Below, piece by piece: positions 43,890-56,190 of a DNA stretch of 64,000 bases. This DNA comes from Favolaschia claudopus (Eukaryota; Basidiomycota; Agaricomycetes; Agaricales; Mycenaceae): contig JAWWNJ010000048.1 in NCBI GenBank assembly GCA_037176885.1, forward strand, positions 744,001-808,000, in the 5' to 3' direction. Made by a program: the position numbers and the translations under genes. How positions within the stretch are numbered: the first letter of the stretch is position 1; every line of letters begins with the position of its first letter. The notes beneath the pieces are model-generated. The model searched no databases and was not told the origin of the DNA. It saw nothing but the letters and a program-made list of their open reading frames with translations.

Positions 43890-45486
43890 TTAGGCATTGT
43901 TCGACACGACTCTCCAAACAGACTCAGATCGACCGGTTCGTCTCCATGTCGAATTCGGCAATGCAAGCTGAACTTCTCGCAACGTAGGGTAAGCCGTGTT
44001 CAGTGACTCCAGTGCGCGCTGCTGCGCGGCCAAAGGCAAAGGAGAATCCACCCATGATGCCTGTAGATGGAGAATCTCAACATTGCGAGGAAGGGGAAGA
44101 CAGGTCGGGGAAATCTGTTGCAGAAACGACTAGCGAGAAAACTGTAAGCAATCTTGAATAAGACGAAAATCGACCTGAGATACTTACCTGCTGCGTCCAA
44201 GATTCTACCTTGAGCTCCGTGTCCAGTGATTTATTGACGGAGATGGTTATGTTCGTGCCCGAACCAGAATCATCTCCTTCGTCGTCGGATATTTCATGTT
44301 CAGGTAAGTCATCGAACGCCGTGTCATCACACAGGATGGGCAGCTCGTCAACACCAAGCGGTTCCGAGACGACATCTATTCCACTAAAGCAGCCTCCACA
44401 GCGCCCCATCCGCGGATTCGGGAGCTTGAGTATTAGCTCGGTGAGTTCAGGGAGGAGGGCTGTAATTTCGGTCAAGAAATCGTGCATCGAATTGATGCCA
44501 TGCGCATTAGATTGCCATGGCAGGATCCGGGGTAGGAAGTGAACGTAAGGAAGGTCCAGCGCGCGGAGAGGGACGGAGCTGCGGGAGAGTGCCGCACACG
44601 ACTGCGAAAGAGACTGGATGGAACTGGAACCAATTGAAGCACGCGTGATCGGTCGATTTGGTGCCAATGAAATTATCATGGTTGATGGTCCGGTGAGGGC
44701 CCGTAAAATTGGGAGAGAATTTGATTTGATCACAGGGAAGTCGGAATTTTGGATGGAATTGACTGTCAGCGTTTCAAGCCGAGAAAACCGCTCGACGTGT
44801 TGGAAAAATGACTGCTGCTCCTTCACATACTGAAGGGTGAGATGTGCAAGGATAGGAAGATCAATCTCTGCGAAACCCTCCCGCAACAGATAATCGTGGC
44901 TGAGATCAAGGCTCCGCAGCATGGTGTGCTTTGGCAGAACGCCTCCGGTGTCGACGATGGTCAATTCGCGAGTGTCAATTGTGAGGTGTTGTAGCTTCGG
45001 CAGGGACAGAACCGTGCTCAATAGCATCGTGTCTATCCTCAGCCTTTTGAGATGGATCGTCGATAGATTATGGCATAGCGTTAGGACTTTGCCAAAGGTC
45101 TGGAAAATTCGAGTGTGGAGGGCTTCGGAGAGACCAGTGGTGTCGAGTTTGTATTGTTCCTGGTACCCCAATGCAACTGTCCACGACTGAACGAAAGGAG
45201 CAAATGCCAGAGGCGACTCTGTTAATTTCTCCAGTCGAACGGCTATTCTGTGCATGGAGCGCAGACGGAGGATGCGAGCCTCCTTGTCCATGCAAAGAAC
45301 AAAGAAATCGACCCCGGCATTGAACGATAGGTGCTTGAATAGAAAGGGGAGAGTGATGGAGCGGAACAGTTTGCAAACAAACGATAGACGTCGCTGCTGG
45401 CGGAGGGAGCAGAGAGACCAGCACAATGCCCAGATCTCTACGGGCAAGAGAGCTAGATAGCGGACGGCGGGCTGGGGCTGGTGCAT
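43890..45486 (-). CDS. F-box / leucine-rich-repeat-like protein (full length)
   Basis: Exons 45486-44188 (433 codons) and 44114-43890 (75 codons including stop); the intron 44187-44115 has GTAAGT and CAACAG ends and joins in phase (WTQQ to ISPTCLPLPRNVEILHLQAS). Total 507 residues. The F-box is at residues ~13-60 (LLPVEIWALCWSLCSLRQQR, then RLSFVCKLFRSITLPFLFKH). The rest is leucine-rich with an acidic insert (EHEISDDEGDDSGSG). Paralogue of the minus-strand gene at 37709-38761 (shared F-box and a W-T-V motif before the leucine-rich part). Probable SCF adaptor, substrate unknown. Confidence 0.85.
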
Positions 45487-45827
45487 GTCCCCACGACGTA
45501 GGTGTAGATGCTCAAGGAGCAGGGCAGCCGCTCAGAAAGGATGGGAGCAAGATGGGAGATAAACATGACTCACAGTGGCAACACGGTACAGCTTTGACGG
45601 ATGTTGTCAAGGTACGTTCGATGATCATGATTCATGATTGATGCCCGAAGTACAGACTCCAGAGGCCTCAAGTTTAAATTCTGGAGAGTAAATGGTCATA
45701 CAGGCTCATACAGGTTCTTGAGTTTGACATTTTTCTAGTTCGACTGGATGTGCCTTGGATCTACGTAAGTATATGATACGGCCCACTTGCGATCAAGTTA
45801 CGCTTCGCATCCTACCCGTGTTGGGAC

Positions 45828-48578
45828 TCACAATAACAATTCCGCCTCAGTATACTCGCTATCCGAGAATTCAACCTGATGTCTGAACAAGGGAGATGGA
45901 TTCAGGAATGATTTTATGAGCAGTAAACAAGTAGGAGGCACATACTTGTCTGGAACATGAAGCGTCAAGGCACGCATAGAAAAGAGCTTCACAACCGAAG
46001 GATGAGTCTGCGCACAACGATTGCAGCGGAACCGCGCGGGGTGTGAACCGCCTTCGAATAACATGATACGACGACGAGGGGGTCTGATAGGAAGCAGGAA
46101 ATGAACCAAGTGTTCACCTTCTATCGGATTCTCGATAGAATGCCTGCGTTAGAATGAGAGTGTTAAGCTTATGAGGGTGCAGGCGTTGAATGAGTACATA
46201 GGAGCAGACTTACGCTTTGTAAAGGTGATATTTAACGACCCGATGTCGACCAAGCAATGAAGGAAGAAAACCATTGCACATAGTGCACGACCAGGATGGA
46301 AGACGAGTATAATCAGGTGGTCCATCTCGCCTCCGAACGTCTGCGGCCCCAAGAGGAGAAAGAAGCGTCCATGACGGTACATCATGCGAAATATCTTGCT
46401 GTTTGCTGGCAGAATGCACCACCTACAAACCAAGATGAATGATCCGAAACAACCGAAAAAAAAATGAAACTCACACTCTCGCGCCAATCCATAGCATGCC
46501 GCTGGCCCTGAGACTCTGGTGAACAATCATTACAAACAAATCGCGCATCCACAAAGTCCATCTGCGATGCAGTTGCGATGTCTGGATTCAACCCAACGAG
46601 TAACACAAGTTCCGCCGCGACTCGGCTTCCCTGGTCCTCGAGCTGAATCATTTCGGCTCCCAGAAACGGGAGCTCCGGTTCGCCTGTCCACCTATGGAGA
46701 TGTGCACGAGCCTCGTCCCATCCGATTGCTACTTCGAAATGCATACCGGTTCGGTGTATACGGAAAACACTAATCGCAAGTTCCAGCCTGTGAAAATCTG
46801 GATTTTCTAATTGCTGAGGTTGGCTTTCAACCTTCGGCAGTACAGCAATCAAAAGCTTCTTCATCTCGAGTATCCATGATTCAACAAACGCTGGAGAAGC
46901 TTCAAGAGCTTGGATCAGGCGCGGATCATCAGCGGATATTGAGTCTTCAGAGTCCTCTTCGATTAGCTGGGCAAGAGGCGGAAAGTTTGCGATGGTATGC
47001 GGAGGTAGATGGTACCCATGGCGTACGCCGGGAACGGCAGCTTGTAATTTCGTGATCGCATGCCCAAGAATTGCCTGCTTCCTGGCTTGAATTCGGAGCT
47101 CTCGCTCATGTTTCAGGCGCTGAGTTCGAGCTGCTAGGACACTGGGCACGATAAAAGGACGGGCTCGGTTCCACACTGTAGGAATGATCATTCAATAACT
47201 GAACAGTAGGCCTTGTGCGAAAAGATGACACGGACGTTTGGAGGTGAGGCGCGGCTTGCGGTAGAATAACTCGCAATCGTTGATGTCGTAAAACGAGCTG
47301 TCGACGTCGCGCTGGTCGAATCCTTCAGCTACGAGCCGCTTTGCAGCTCTTCTGTGATATAAGCACCAACTTGGGTGAGAAAAAGAAGCTCCCACCTAAT
47401 GCAAACCTTATCCAGATTCTTCGAATATTCCATGCTAGAAGTGTGTCTCACTGCCCAATACCATTCATTACATCGATCTGCAAGCTACAAGAAAACGTGA
47501 ATCAGAGGGCAATGTAGGTCAAACGACACAAGTTAGCTTACCTCGCTAAGTTCAGCCACGGACTTCTTCCGAGCTTCAATGAAGCTGGATATAGCAACTT
47601 CGGAGTCGTCACCTGTCGAGAGACGCTCGTATTCGGCGACAACGGCGTCGGCATCACTGCGCCAAAATCTACCCCGGTGATAATCCCAGGGTAGGTCGTC
47701 CGATGCCGGGGCTAGATCAGAGTTTGAGTTTAGAATTTTGTCATTTTGAGAAAACAGATATCACCTCGCTGGGTCCGGTGAACAATCCAATTCAACACAT
47801 GGGTTGCATCGTACCCCGGTATTACATCGAGAAGACTATGTTTGCGCGCATTTGATAAGAACGGAAAACACTGAGCAAGATGAACGTACTTTTGATCAGC
47901 ACATGGAGGGCAAATGCGACGGCAAGGATATAGTCACTTGTGCCGGGCTCTCCGCATTGCTGTGACGACAAATCATTGGCTTATTAGCTCTGGTGATAAT
48001 GGATTGAAAAGACCGCACCTCGCATTTCAAACGGCCAAAGAGTACTCGCGTCCAGCGTTGACCTGAAACACCGGTAGGGCATTGAGGAAGTCGAAGGTTC
48101 GCATGTTCAGCCTGAGGATAGTCATCAACCAGGAACGAGCGGCGCCAGATCGGGTCGGCGATAGGAGAGGTGAGAAGCTCTCGAAAAGCTTTATTTGTGA
48201 GCGAGAGTTGCGAGAGCTCAAGAGGATGGAGGTACGCAAGAACCTGACGCATATTTATCTCTGTTAATCACGAATAACGAGAGCGGCCACACACTTCCAG
48301 AATGATATCCAAGTGCATACTGGGAAAGAGACTGAGACTCGACGATTCGTACTTTACTTCTTTGAGTCGTGGAATGCGAAGGCTTTTCCAAGCCTCGACG
48401 GTGGCATAGTTTACTTCGAGAGACGGTATCAACTTTTAGCAAGATAAAATGACACCAAATTCGCATTACCTGTATCCAGATTGCGCGCGGACCTTGGTGA
48501 GATCTCCTCCGCGGGATCGGCTTCAACGAATGGAAGAGGAAGCGTGGCTTCAGTTTCAACTGAGGTATCGGCACACAT
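45828..48578 (-). pseudogene. F-box / multi-zinc-finger protein with one frameshift
   Basis: Paralogue of 57583-60383 with the same exon order. First exons 48578-48470, 48413-48295 and 48243-48019. The F-box begins MHLDIILE joined to VLAYLHPLELSQLSLTNKAF. Then CEQC at a splice junction; conserved parts FWRSDADAVVAEYERL, AAKRLVAEGFDQRDV and WNRARPFIVPSVLA; then FVCNDC, WSCTMC and FRCNRCAQTHPSVVKLF zinc-finger elements, ending EAELLL at 45828. In the exon 47959-47890 the frame breaks near 47925: CEQCGEPGTSDYI and CRRICPPCADQ lie one base apart, although the paralogue reads CEVCG...RRICLQC in one frame. Downstream exons (NLLDVIPGYDATHVLNWIVH) follow the second frame. A sequencing error remains possible. 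Confidence 0.7.
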
Positions 48579-49098
48579 TGAAGCAGTTGGGAGGATATAT
48601 CGATAGACTTTGGTTTGGTGTGGGCTTGAAGTCAAGTACCGGAGACTCAGAATTTATGTCCGTTTCCTCGAGCTCCTGTCGTGAGTCAGAACGAGTAGTT
48701 CGGAGTCGGACCAAAAAGGTACCGTATGTCTACACTTTGTGAGTGCCTGTCAACTCGTCGTCAAAATGCCAGCGGCACCGGTGACCGGAAGTGTAGTACC
48801 TCAATCCACAAAGTCGAATTCAGACAAATTCTAATGGATCTCTGGCAAGGTAGCGGAGAAACGCCGCAGCTTATGATACGAGGAGGAAAGATAACGCAAC
48901 TGGTGGGTCGCCCTGAGTGGCCACTGCGGATGCCACCTCAGATGAGTCGGATGGGCGTCAAGAAACAGATCAGTGGCGATGTGGGCGTTCGGTATTTGCC
49001 GCATTTCGTGATCTTTGCGGTGATGGCCGTCTACTTCCGAGAAACGAACCAAAATCCAACATGCAACAGTAATATACGCGGAGCTTGTATGGGCGATA
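48579..49098. other. Upstream region of the F-box/zinc-finger gene
   Basis: No gene recognised on either strand. Confidence 0.4.
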
Positions 49099-49968
49099 TA
49101 TTGTGCAAAAAATAATTTCGACTTCTGCTGAAATTTGAACACAACCAGTGATCTTGGAGGCAACTTGCCGAACTTGCTGACAACTTCAAAACGCATCGGC
49201 AACAACTTACATGACAACTTGAATTTTATGCAACTGCATCCGGGTACAACTTCTCTTGCTCGGCTCCCACCACAACGACAACCTCTGACCGGACCACACA
49301 CAACTCTGATTCCTTTGAAACCAACATCAGAGAATTAGCTGATCGCATTTCGGCCGAGCATCAATTGGCTCGGCACATCGGCGGTCGTCCTTTTACTTAC
49401 ATTCCTTCCAGAGTTCCGGTAGCGGAAAGCCGTTTGAACAATCAAACACGCTAAAATTCAACTGGCTAATAGAGTACGCCTGTGAATTCTCTGTTGGGAC
49501 TGAACCTTCACTGCAGACCTTGAACGCATGAATCAACTAAATATTAGAAAGGACCAAATCCGTCTTTCAAATCTTCTCGGATCTCGCGGCTGGATGTTCA
49601 GAATGTATCCTTACTGTTACTGTTATGCTGTCTCTATGTCCGGATCCCGCTCATCTTCTCTCAGCCGTCGATCCCTCAACATCAATACATCGGCGGCGTG
49701 ATGGACATCAAGCCGATGACGTGCCGAGCACATTAGCAAGTTGGAATGCTTTCAGAATATGTGCAATAGGCGAGAGTTGCTAAGGCTTCATGTTGCGGTT
49801 GTGAGTAGCGTTGTATCAGAATAAAGTTGCTCCCAAAGATGTTGTCGAAATCGGAGTTCAAGTTGTCGCTAACCAAAGTTGCTCACAAATGTACGTTAAT
49901 TTACGTCAGTTGTCGCTTTTTTTCGCTAAATTCAGTCAAGTTGCCGATTTTGATTTTTTGCACAGTAT
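49099..49968. mobile_element. MITE-like element with TGTGCAAAAAAT ends and subterminal CAACTT repeats
   Basis: Left end TTGTGCAAAAAATAA, right end ATTTTTTGCACAG. The left half has many CAACTT motifs and the right half has the complement AAGTTG (about eight in each half), forming mirrored subterminal arrays. No coding capacity. ATATAT and GTATAT flank the ends; a clean target duplication is not clear. Confidence 0.65.
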
Positions 49969-50485
49969 ATGTGCCATGATGATGATGATGTCTATTATCG
50001 TGCTCGAGCCGCTGTAAGCGGCTATGTTACACGTTAACTACTGTACTAATCAACTTCTCAACGACGACGTCCTTGAACCGTATGTCAACAAAATACCGGA
50101 CGGAATGCGGGGCAGACAGGGCGGGGTAGGTGACTTCGAGGAGGCAGCGGGCAGCAGGGTGTGAATTCGGGTGGGGCAGGGATGGGCTTATGCGCGGGGA
50201 GGATCTCGAGAGCGGAGTTTTCTCAGACGCCCGAGATGCGAGGAACGGCAGCTCAGAGCGGAGTTGTCTCAGACACTCGAGTGCGAAGCTTGGACGCTTT
50301 GGATCTGTCAACGAAAGAGGTGAGTTGAGTACGAGGTGGTGAATGTAGGTGGTGAGGTAGTGGTTTTGGTTTTGGTTTCGTGTAGCGAGAATTGGGAGGA
50401 AGGGAGAAGAGTCGAGAAAGGGAAGGGGGGAGTAGTGGCTACTGGTTGAGATGATGTGGATGTAGTAGGGAGATAAGTATGATGT

Positions 50486-53400
50486 TTAACTGGGCTCTTG
50501 TGGGACGGTATCTTTGTAGGCCGGTAGACGATTAGTTGCGTGAATGTACTGTAGTAGATGACGAATGCCTTTATTGTTGGTGAGTAAGTAGCCGAGGGAT
50601 GTCGCTTTGCGACCGAGTGCGGAGTGGAGTAAGGTGCGGTGGTGTTTGTAGCGGGTGCAGAATAGAACGAAATGTGTAACGTCTTCGCGTCGTTGGCAGG
50701 TTTGGCATAGGGGAGAGTCGGCGCGGTTGATCTTGGACAGCCAGGCGTTGAGTGCGACTGTGTCAGTGCGGAGTTGAACGATGAGGCTGGAATTACGGCG
50801 GGATAAGTTGATGAGGGGTTTATGGATGGAATGGACGGTGGCGGATTTATCGATGCGTTGATATTTTTGATGGCGTGGGGATGATTGCCAAGTCGCGGAC
50901 CATAGCGCGGTCGTTTGAGCTTGGAATGCTGCTTTTGTGGCAGCTATGCTGCGTGGGAGGGGAGACAGGAGAAGGCTGGGAAGGAGTGGGTGAGGTGGGT
51001 CGTCGTTTTCAGTGGCGAATTTCGCTTCCGCGTCTACTCGTTCATTCGGGGGAAAGTCGACATGACCCGGGACCCAGCCTATATGTAGTGTGAGGTTGGG
51101 AATGCGGTTCATGAGACGGTTGAGTTCGTCATGGAATGCGATCAGTAGATACTGAGCGGGTTGTTGACGGGGACGGTGGAGAGCGCGGATGGCGCTTTGG
51201 TTGTCGAGTCCAAGGAAAATATGTTTGATGTGAGGGAGGGAGGGAATGGAGGAGAGAGCGAGGATTGCGCCGGCCACCTCTGACTCAAAGACCGTGTGGT
51301 CCTGGTCGGAGCCAAGGTGGAGACGGCGGATCGCTGACTCGCCGCGTCCGTCAGTGATGCTGGCGGCACCGATGCGGCCATTGAGTCCCGATCCGTCACT
51401 ATACAAGCACAAGTCGAATTCTCGATCGCGTTTGAAGGCGCGCTCGAGGGCTGCCTTCTTGTCCGAAGCAATGTCGAAAGTGAAGGGGGCGGACCACGAA
51501 GGAGGTACGGGGAAAGGTTTTATGGTTTCGAAGTCAGAGGGGGAGAGGCGGAAGGTGTGCATAAGGTTGTGTAGGGACGAACGGTGGCGGCGTATGCCGT
51601 GAAATCTGGCAGCGCGTGTGGCGATGGGATGTAGTGGATGTGAGGGTGGTAGCGTGCAGATTCGGAGAGCGGCTTTGTGGCATATTTGATTGAGACGTAT
51701 TTCTATTGGGATGTTGTGAGCATGTAAGTCAAGGTAATCATTAGCGGTGGTGCGAAGGGCGCCGGTGATTAGAATTCCGGCGAGACGTTGTACTTTACCA
51801 AGTCTACGGGCAAAGCCGACACTTCCGCGACGATGTGCGGATCCTGAAGGGGTGTAGATGGGTGTATACCAGGTGTCCAAGCCGTACGTCATTTTAGGGA
51901 TGACTACGCTTTCGTATAGTCGTTTGACGTATTTGTGAGGGAGACCGAAAGATGAGCGTGTGAGGCGGTTGCACGCAAGAAGAACTTTGAGACCTTTGTG
52001 GCAGCCGCCTCGGCCTGCAGTTTGAAGTTCAATTTCTCGTCGAGGAGGATGCCTAGATATTTTATATGATCAGAGTGGGGGATTAATGTGCCGTTCCAAT
52101 TGTACGGGATTTTGTCGTCTGTCCTACCCTGCGCGTGCATGCGCATGACGCCGAACTTTGATTCCTCGAAGCCTGAGTTATGAGTACGTGACCAGGCTCG
52201 GGACGATGCCCCCATGGGATCCAGGATTTCGTCGCACTCGGAGTATGTTGGCGCAGCCGCGAGTAGAAGGACATCATCATAATATGCTTCAGAAGCGGAT
52301 TTTCTAGGGTCAGTGGCGACTTCGATGAGGGGCGCGTTGTAGTATGGGTAAAGAGTTCCCGAGGAGGGGGCTCCTTGGCCTATACCGTTTTCGATAATGT
52401 ATGGGGCGGAGAGAAAGTCGTCGAATTTGAGGCGGGTAGATTGACCGGCGAGGTCATGTCTGTAAAATTCGATTAATTCAGTTGGGACGCGTCTTGCGCG
52501 CATGTTGTGGATGAGACGTGCTTGAACCGCATTTGGGAAGGCGGCGCGAATGTCGAGGCTAATGAGCGTGACGACATTACCTTTGCGGAACTCGTCTTTG
52601 ATGCGTGAAGTTAGGAGGTGGATTGCGTCAGTAGTAGTTCGACCGGGACGGCCCGCCCATGTGGGTGTTGGGGATGAGTTGGTGTTTTTCGGTGACATAT
52701 GCGAGTGATTTACTGTACATACCGCAGAAAGATTTCTTGATTGTGCGATAAAGGGCGATCGGGCGAAAGGATTTGGCGACGGAATAATCCGAGCGGCCGG
52801 GTTTTCGAAGGACGGCTGTAAATAGTTCTTTTAGTAGCGGGGTCTCATACTTTAGACGAACTGTGGCTTGGAAAAGTGCCCATAGAATATCACCTATGAT
52901 GTGATATGCTTTTTGTAAAACAATGAACGGGATTCCGTCGGTGCCCGGGGCAGTGTAGGACTTGGCGTCGCGAATTACTTCGTCGTACATTTCCCGAGTA
53001 AACTCGGGCATGGGGACCGGATCTGGGTATTCAAAATCAGCGGGTATGTCCAATGAATTCGAGTCTGGGGCAGCGGGGAAGAATGTTTCGAATAGGATAT
53101 CGCATTTTTCTTGTGCGTCTGTGGCGAAAGTTCCGTCAGCACGTTTCAATGCTGGGATACGTTCTGCGCTTCCATCTGAAAAAGGGCGGTTAGCATAGCG
53201 TGAAGCAAGCCATACACTTTTTTCATCGGCGTGTTCAAGCCAATCCTTCCAATGTTGCCTCTTCGTTGTTTCGAGCGTGGATTTGAAAAGTTTCACTGCC
53301 TCTTGAGCGGCAGTTTCAGCTTCGGGGCACGGCCGTTTGCGATTTTCGCGTTCCTTCTTTCGAGTGTCGTCAAGTAGAATGGTGAGTTCCTTTGTCCACC

Positions 53401-54339
53401 AGCGCTTTGCGTAGGGAGAGAAGGAGAGTCGGGGGACATGGGACGCGATCGTAGCTTGCAGCGTTTTGTCCAGCGCGAGGTAGGCCGAGTCGTATTCATC
53501 TGTGGAATTGATGTCTGTCGATATGGGGTTGTTAGTTAGCGAATCTGCAAGAGCCTTGTTAAATTCGTCCCAGTCGACCGCTCGGAAATTGGGTCGGGGG
53601 ATTTCCGGTATACGTAGAAGATCAAAGTCTAATGTGGTAAGGATCGGAAGGTGGTCAGCGCCAGGTAAACGCTGGTCGGGTAGCGCGTCGCAGCAAATGA
53701 TTGAATCTGCGATGTTAGCGGAGATAAAAACGAGGTCGAGAGTGTTCCAAGTTTTGTGGGCTGCTGATTCGTGGGTGAGTGTTCCGGGAGGTAGAGCGAG
53801 TTCTAGATCATAGTCAGCGAGTAGTTTTAAGAGGGCCATTGCCTCGTCTGCCGGAATGGAGGACGGGAGGTTATAACCGGCCCATAAAGCATCGTGTTTA
53901 TTGAAGTCGCCATGCCATAACATTGGATGATCGGGGGGATTGAGGAAGAGGTGCCGTGAAAGTTCGTCGTAAGTTTCATCGGAGTCGGTTGGTTGTAGAT
54001 CGAATATATCTGGAGTGAGGATGTGGTCGAGAATTTAAAGAGAATCGAAGTAACGTTACGGCTTTCCACCTCGATTTGGCGGTAAGTGTCGGATTTGATG
54101 TTTTTATTGACCAAGATGAGTGATCGGGGGCGGGCAGTTCCACCCGCATAAAAGACCACCCATTTCTGAGTAGCAATGGTGAGCCTGTGGTTGGGGTAGA
54201 TGTACGGTTCTGTGATGCATATTAAGTCATATTCGTTGGGGTCAGTGGAGTTGATCAGTGCATTCATTACGGTTTTGGATCGTCTGCAGTTTTGGTGAAG
54301 AGTTCGCAGTGCGGACACAGGGTTTGAGGTGGCTGGCAT
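50486..54339 (-). pseudogene. LINE ORF2: endonuclease, reverse transcriptase, RNase H (three frameshifts)
   Basis: The start ATG overlaps the ORF1 stop (TGATG at 54339). An APE-type endonuclease start (LRTLHQNCRRSKTVMNALIN, then LICITEPYI) passes a frameshift near 53990 to MLWHGDFNKHDALW and TLDLVFIS. The RT domain has SYTAPGTDGIPFIVLQKA, then SLDIRAAFPNA, a catalytic YYDD, and GIGQGAPSSGTLYP. A second frameshift lies near 52660 (THMGG / RPGRTTTDAI) and a third near 51990 (ATK / GLKVLLACNRL). RNase H residues are kept: YSDGSG, FESEVAGA, LDNQSAI and ERVDAEAKF. The C-terminus has CQTCQRREDVTHFVLFC. Catalytic residues are intact, so decay is recent. Confidence 0.85.
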
Positions 54340-55757
54340 CAGTTATGACGATTTTTTGATACATACTTCGGAGTTATTCCCTCCGACCAGGTGGTTGGGC
54401 CGAGATAGGGCGCAAAGTAAGGTTCAGCATTACCAGGTTTAGCGTCGATACGGGCGCGTTCAATGATGCGGGCTGGGCAGTCGCGATCGAAGCTGGCGTG
54501 GGTACCTGTACAGTTAGAGCAAGTTCGCTTGGAGTGTGAGCAGTTGTTTTCGCATTCATGGTTGTGTTTCTGTTTTAGTTCGCAGGAGTTCGTAGAGTGC
54601 TCACCAGCGCAAAGGGCGCAGCGGTCCGGTTCTTTGCAGAACTTTGCCATGTGGCCGTATTTTTGACATTTATAGCACTGAATGATTTTGTCAGTAAGTT
54701 TGTGAACTGAGAGGAGTGAATAGTCTGAGGATAGGCCGTTGTCAATAGCCTGGTTGGCACTTTGACTGTCATGGATGTCAGCGACTAAAGATGCGAAGTC
54801 GGATTTGGGTTTCCGGAGCCATCTGACCCGCGATATTGAGTATGGGAGCAATACATCGGGGTTGTTGTCTTCCAGACGGCGTATATCCAATTCCGACGTT
54901 GTGTCGAAAGTGGCGGGAACTCCGTTGATTACGACACTGTATTTTGGAATGCTTGTCCAGGCTCCAGGGGCGAAGCGTGGTAACCACTCTGCTGAATTGT
55001 TGCGAATTAGTTCCACGTCTTCTTGAGACCGTAAAATGATAGCGAGGTCGCCGCTTTTGAGACGGCGCGCACCGCGAGCTGTGATCGGAGTAAGCAGGTT
55101 TGAGTCATTAGCTGAGATTGTGTCGGTAATCGCTGCATTGAAGGTCTTGACTATGTTCGTTGTATCTGCGGAGAGTATGGGATGATTAGGGTCAATTTTG
55201 GATGATTTAATTGTGATTTGAAATTGAGGAGGAGAGGGGAAATTGGGCGGGCGCGATGACATGTGATCGCGTTCAGATCCGGGTTTGGTGATTTCGGCGT
55301 AGGTTGTGGTGGGCTGATTCTTGATGAGGTTGGCTAGAGACTCTTGAGATTTTTGGATTTCTCCTATTAGCGAGGCTTGGAGTGAGTCTATTGCAGCGTT
55401 AGTCTGTGTCTTCGCCAACTTTTCCGAATTCGTTAGGCGAGACATCTCTTCCGATTGATCCGTTAGAGAACGAAGAAGGGCGTCAGTTATGTGGATGAAA
55501 GCCTCTTCCAGCGGAGCAATGGCCGTTACCAGTTTATTCGCGGGGTTCCTAAAATTGACATGTTTTTTGAGTTGACTGAGAAGGTAGATCGGGTCAGTTT
55601 GATCGCCGGAGATTCCCCATGTCAAAAGTTTTTGGGGATCGACAGCAGCGGGTTTCCCCGTGGATAGGCGACCTTTTGAGCTGTTCATGGGCGGTAGGTT
55701 AGTGGCTGTTGGTGGTTTAGTAGTCTGTTTGGGAGTTTGCACTCCCGGGTCTGTCAT
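54339..55757 (-). CDS. LINE ORF1 protein with CCHC zinc knuckles
   Basis: Open to 56009, but the residues before MTDPGVQTPKQ (55757) look like translated 5' UTR, so that start is preferred. Pro/Thr/Ser-rich N-terminus, a helical middle, then the zinc-knuckle region: CYKCQKYGHMAKFC, followed by CALCAGEHSTNSC and CSNCTGTHASFDRDC. Such proteins bind the element RNA in the ribonucleoprotein particle. The stop codon overlaps the ORF2 start, implying termination-reinitiation. Confidence 0.8.
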   Translation of the reverse strand: MTDPGVQTPKQTTKPPTATNLPPMNSSKGRLSTGKPAAVDPQKLLTWGISGDQTDPIYLLSQLKKHVNFRNPANKLVTAIAPLEEAFIHITDALLRSLTDQSEEMSRLTNSEKLAKTQTNAAIDSLQASLIGEIQKSQESLANLIKNQPTTTYAEITKPGSERDHMSSRPPNFPSPPQFQITIKSSKIDPNHPILSADTTNIVKTFNAAITDTISANDSNLLTPITARGARRLKSGDLAIILRSQEDVELIRNNSAEWLPRFAPGAWTSIPKYSVVINGVPATFDTTSELDIRRLEDNNPDVLLPYSISRVRWLRKPKSDFASLVADIHDSQSANQAIDNGLSSDYSLLSVHKLTDKIIQCYKCQKYGHMAKFCKEPDRCALCAGEHSTNSCELKQKHNHECENNCSHSKRTCSNCTGTHASFDRDCPARIIERARIDAKPGNAEPYFAPYLGPTTWSEGITPKYVSKNRHN

Positions 55758-56190
55758 GTTACTGCTACTCAGCTTGTTTTTCGCCCCCGAACGGGCGAAA
55801 AAATTTGCTGGTGGTCGTGGGAAACTTGCTGCTTCTTGATGGTTCCCGACAAGACGGTTCCTGTATATGTGCCATAAGCTTGCAACCGGCTGATTCCCAC
55901 TGTTGATTGCCGGATTCCACTGCGCAGCTGCGTGCCGGCAAGTCGGCAACGTATTCCGATGTGGCTCCGTGACTTCTGTTGGACTGCAACGGAGGACAGC
56001 GGATTCCAATGGAATCCGGTGGGGAAAATTTCCGGTGGAATCCAGCGGATTCCGCTGTCATCCACCAAAAAATCCTCAACATCTTCTCTTCTGAAAAGGT
56101 TTTTGTCATTTGAACCGGAAGATGATCGAATAGATCAAACAAGGATGTTGCGATATTCGAGGAGTCCAAATAGACGCAGAGAATGACGTT
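55758..56190 (-). other. LINE 5' UTR
   Basis: Rich in GGATTCCA/TGGAATCC motifs (55900-56060). Similar GGATTCCAACGG and GTCCGCCAGCG motifs recur at 57325-57480 beyond the fold-back element, possibly a second piece of related sequence. Confidence 0.4.

Larger units (their letters stand above)
50440..56190 (-). mobile_element. Non-LTR retrotransposon (LINE with RNase H; Tad1/I-like)
   Basis: Minus strand, 5' end near 56190 and 3' end near or left of 50440. The order is ORF1 (CCHC protein), then ORF2 with endonuclease, reverse transcriptase, RNase H and a terminal CCHC motif. That set places it with Tad1- or I-like fungal LINEs. ORF2 carries three frameshifts, so this copy cannot make the full protein. 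No clear poly-A tail was found. Confidence 0.85.
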
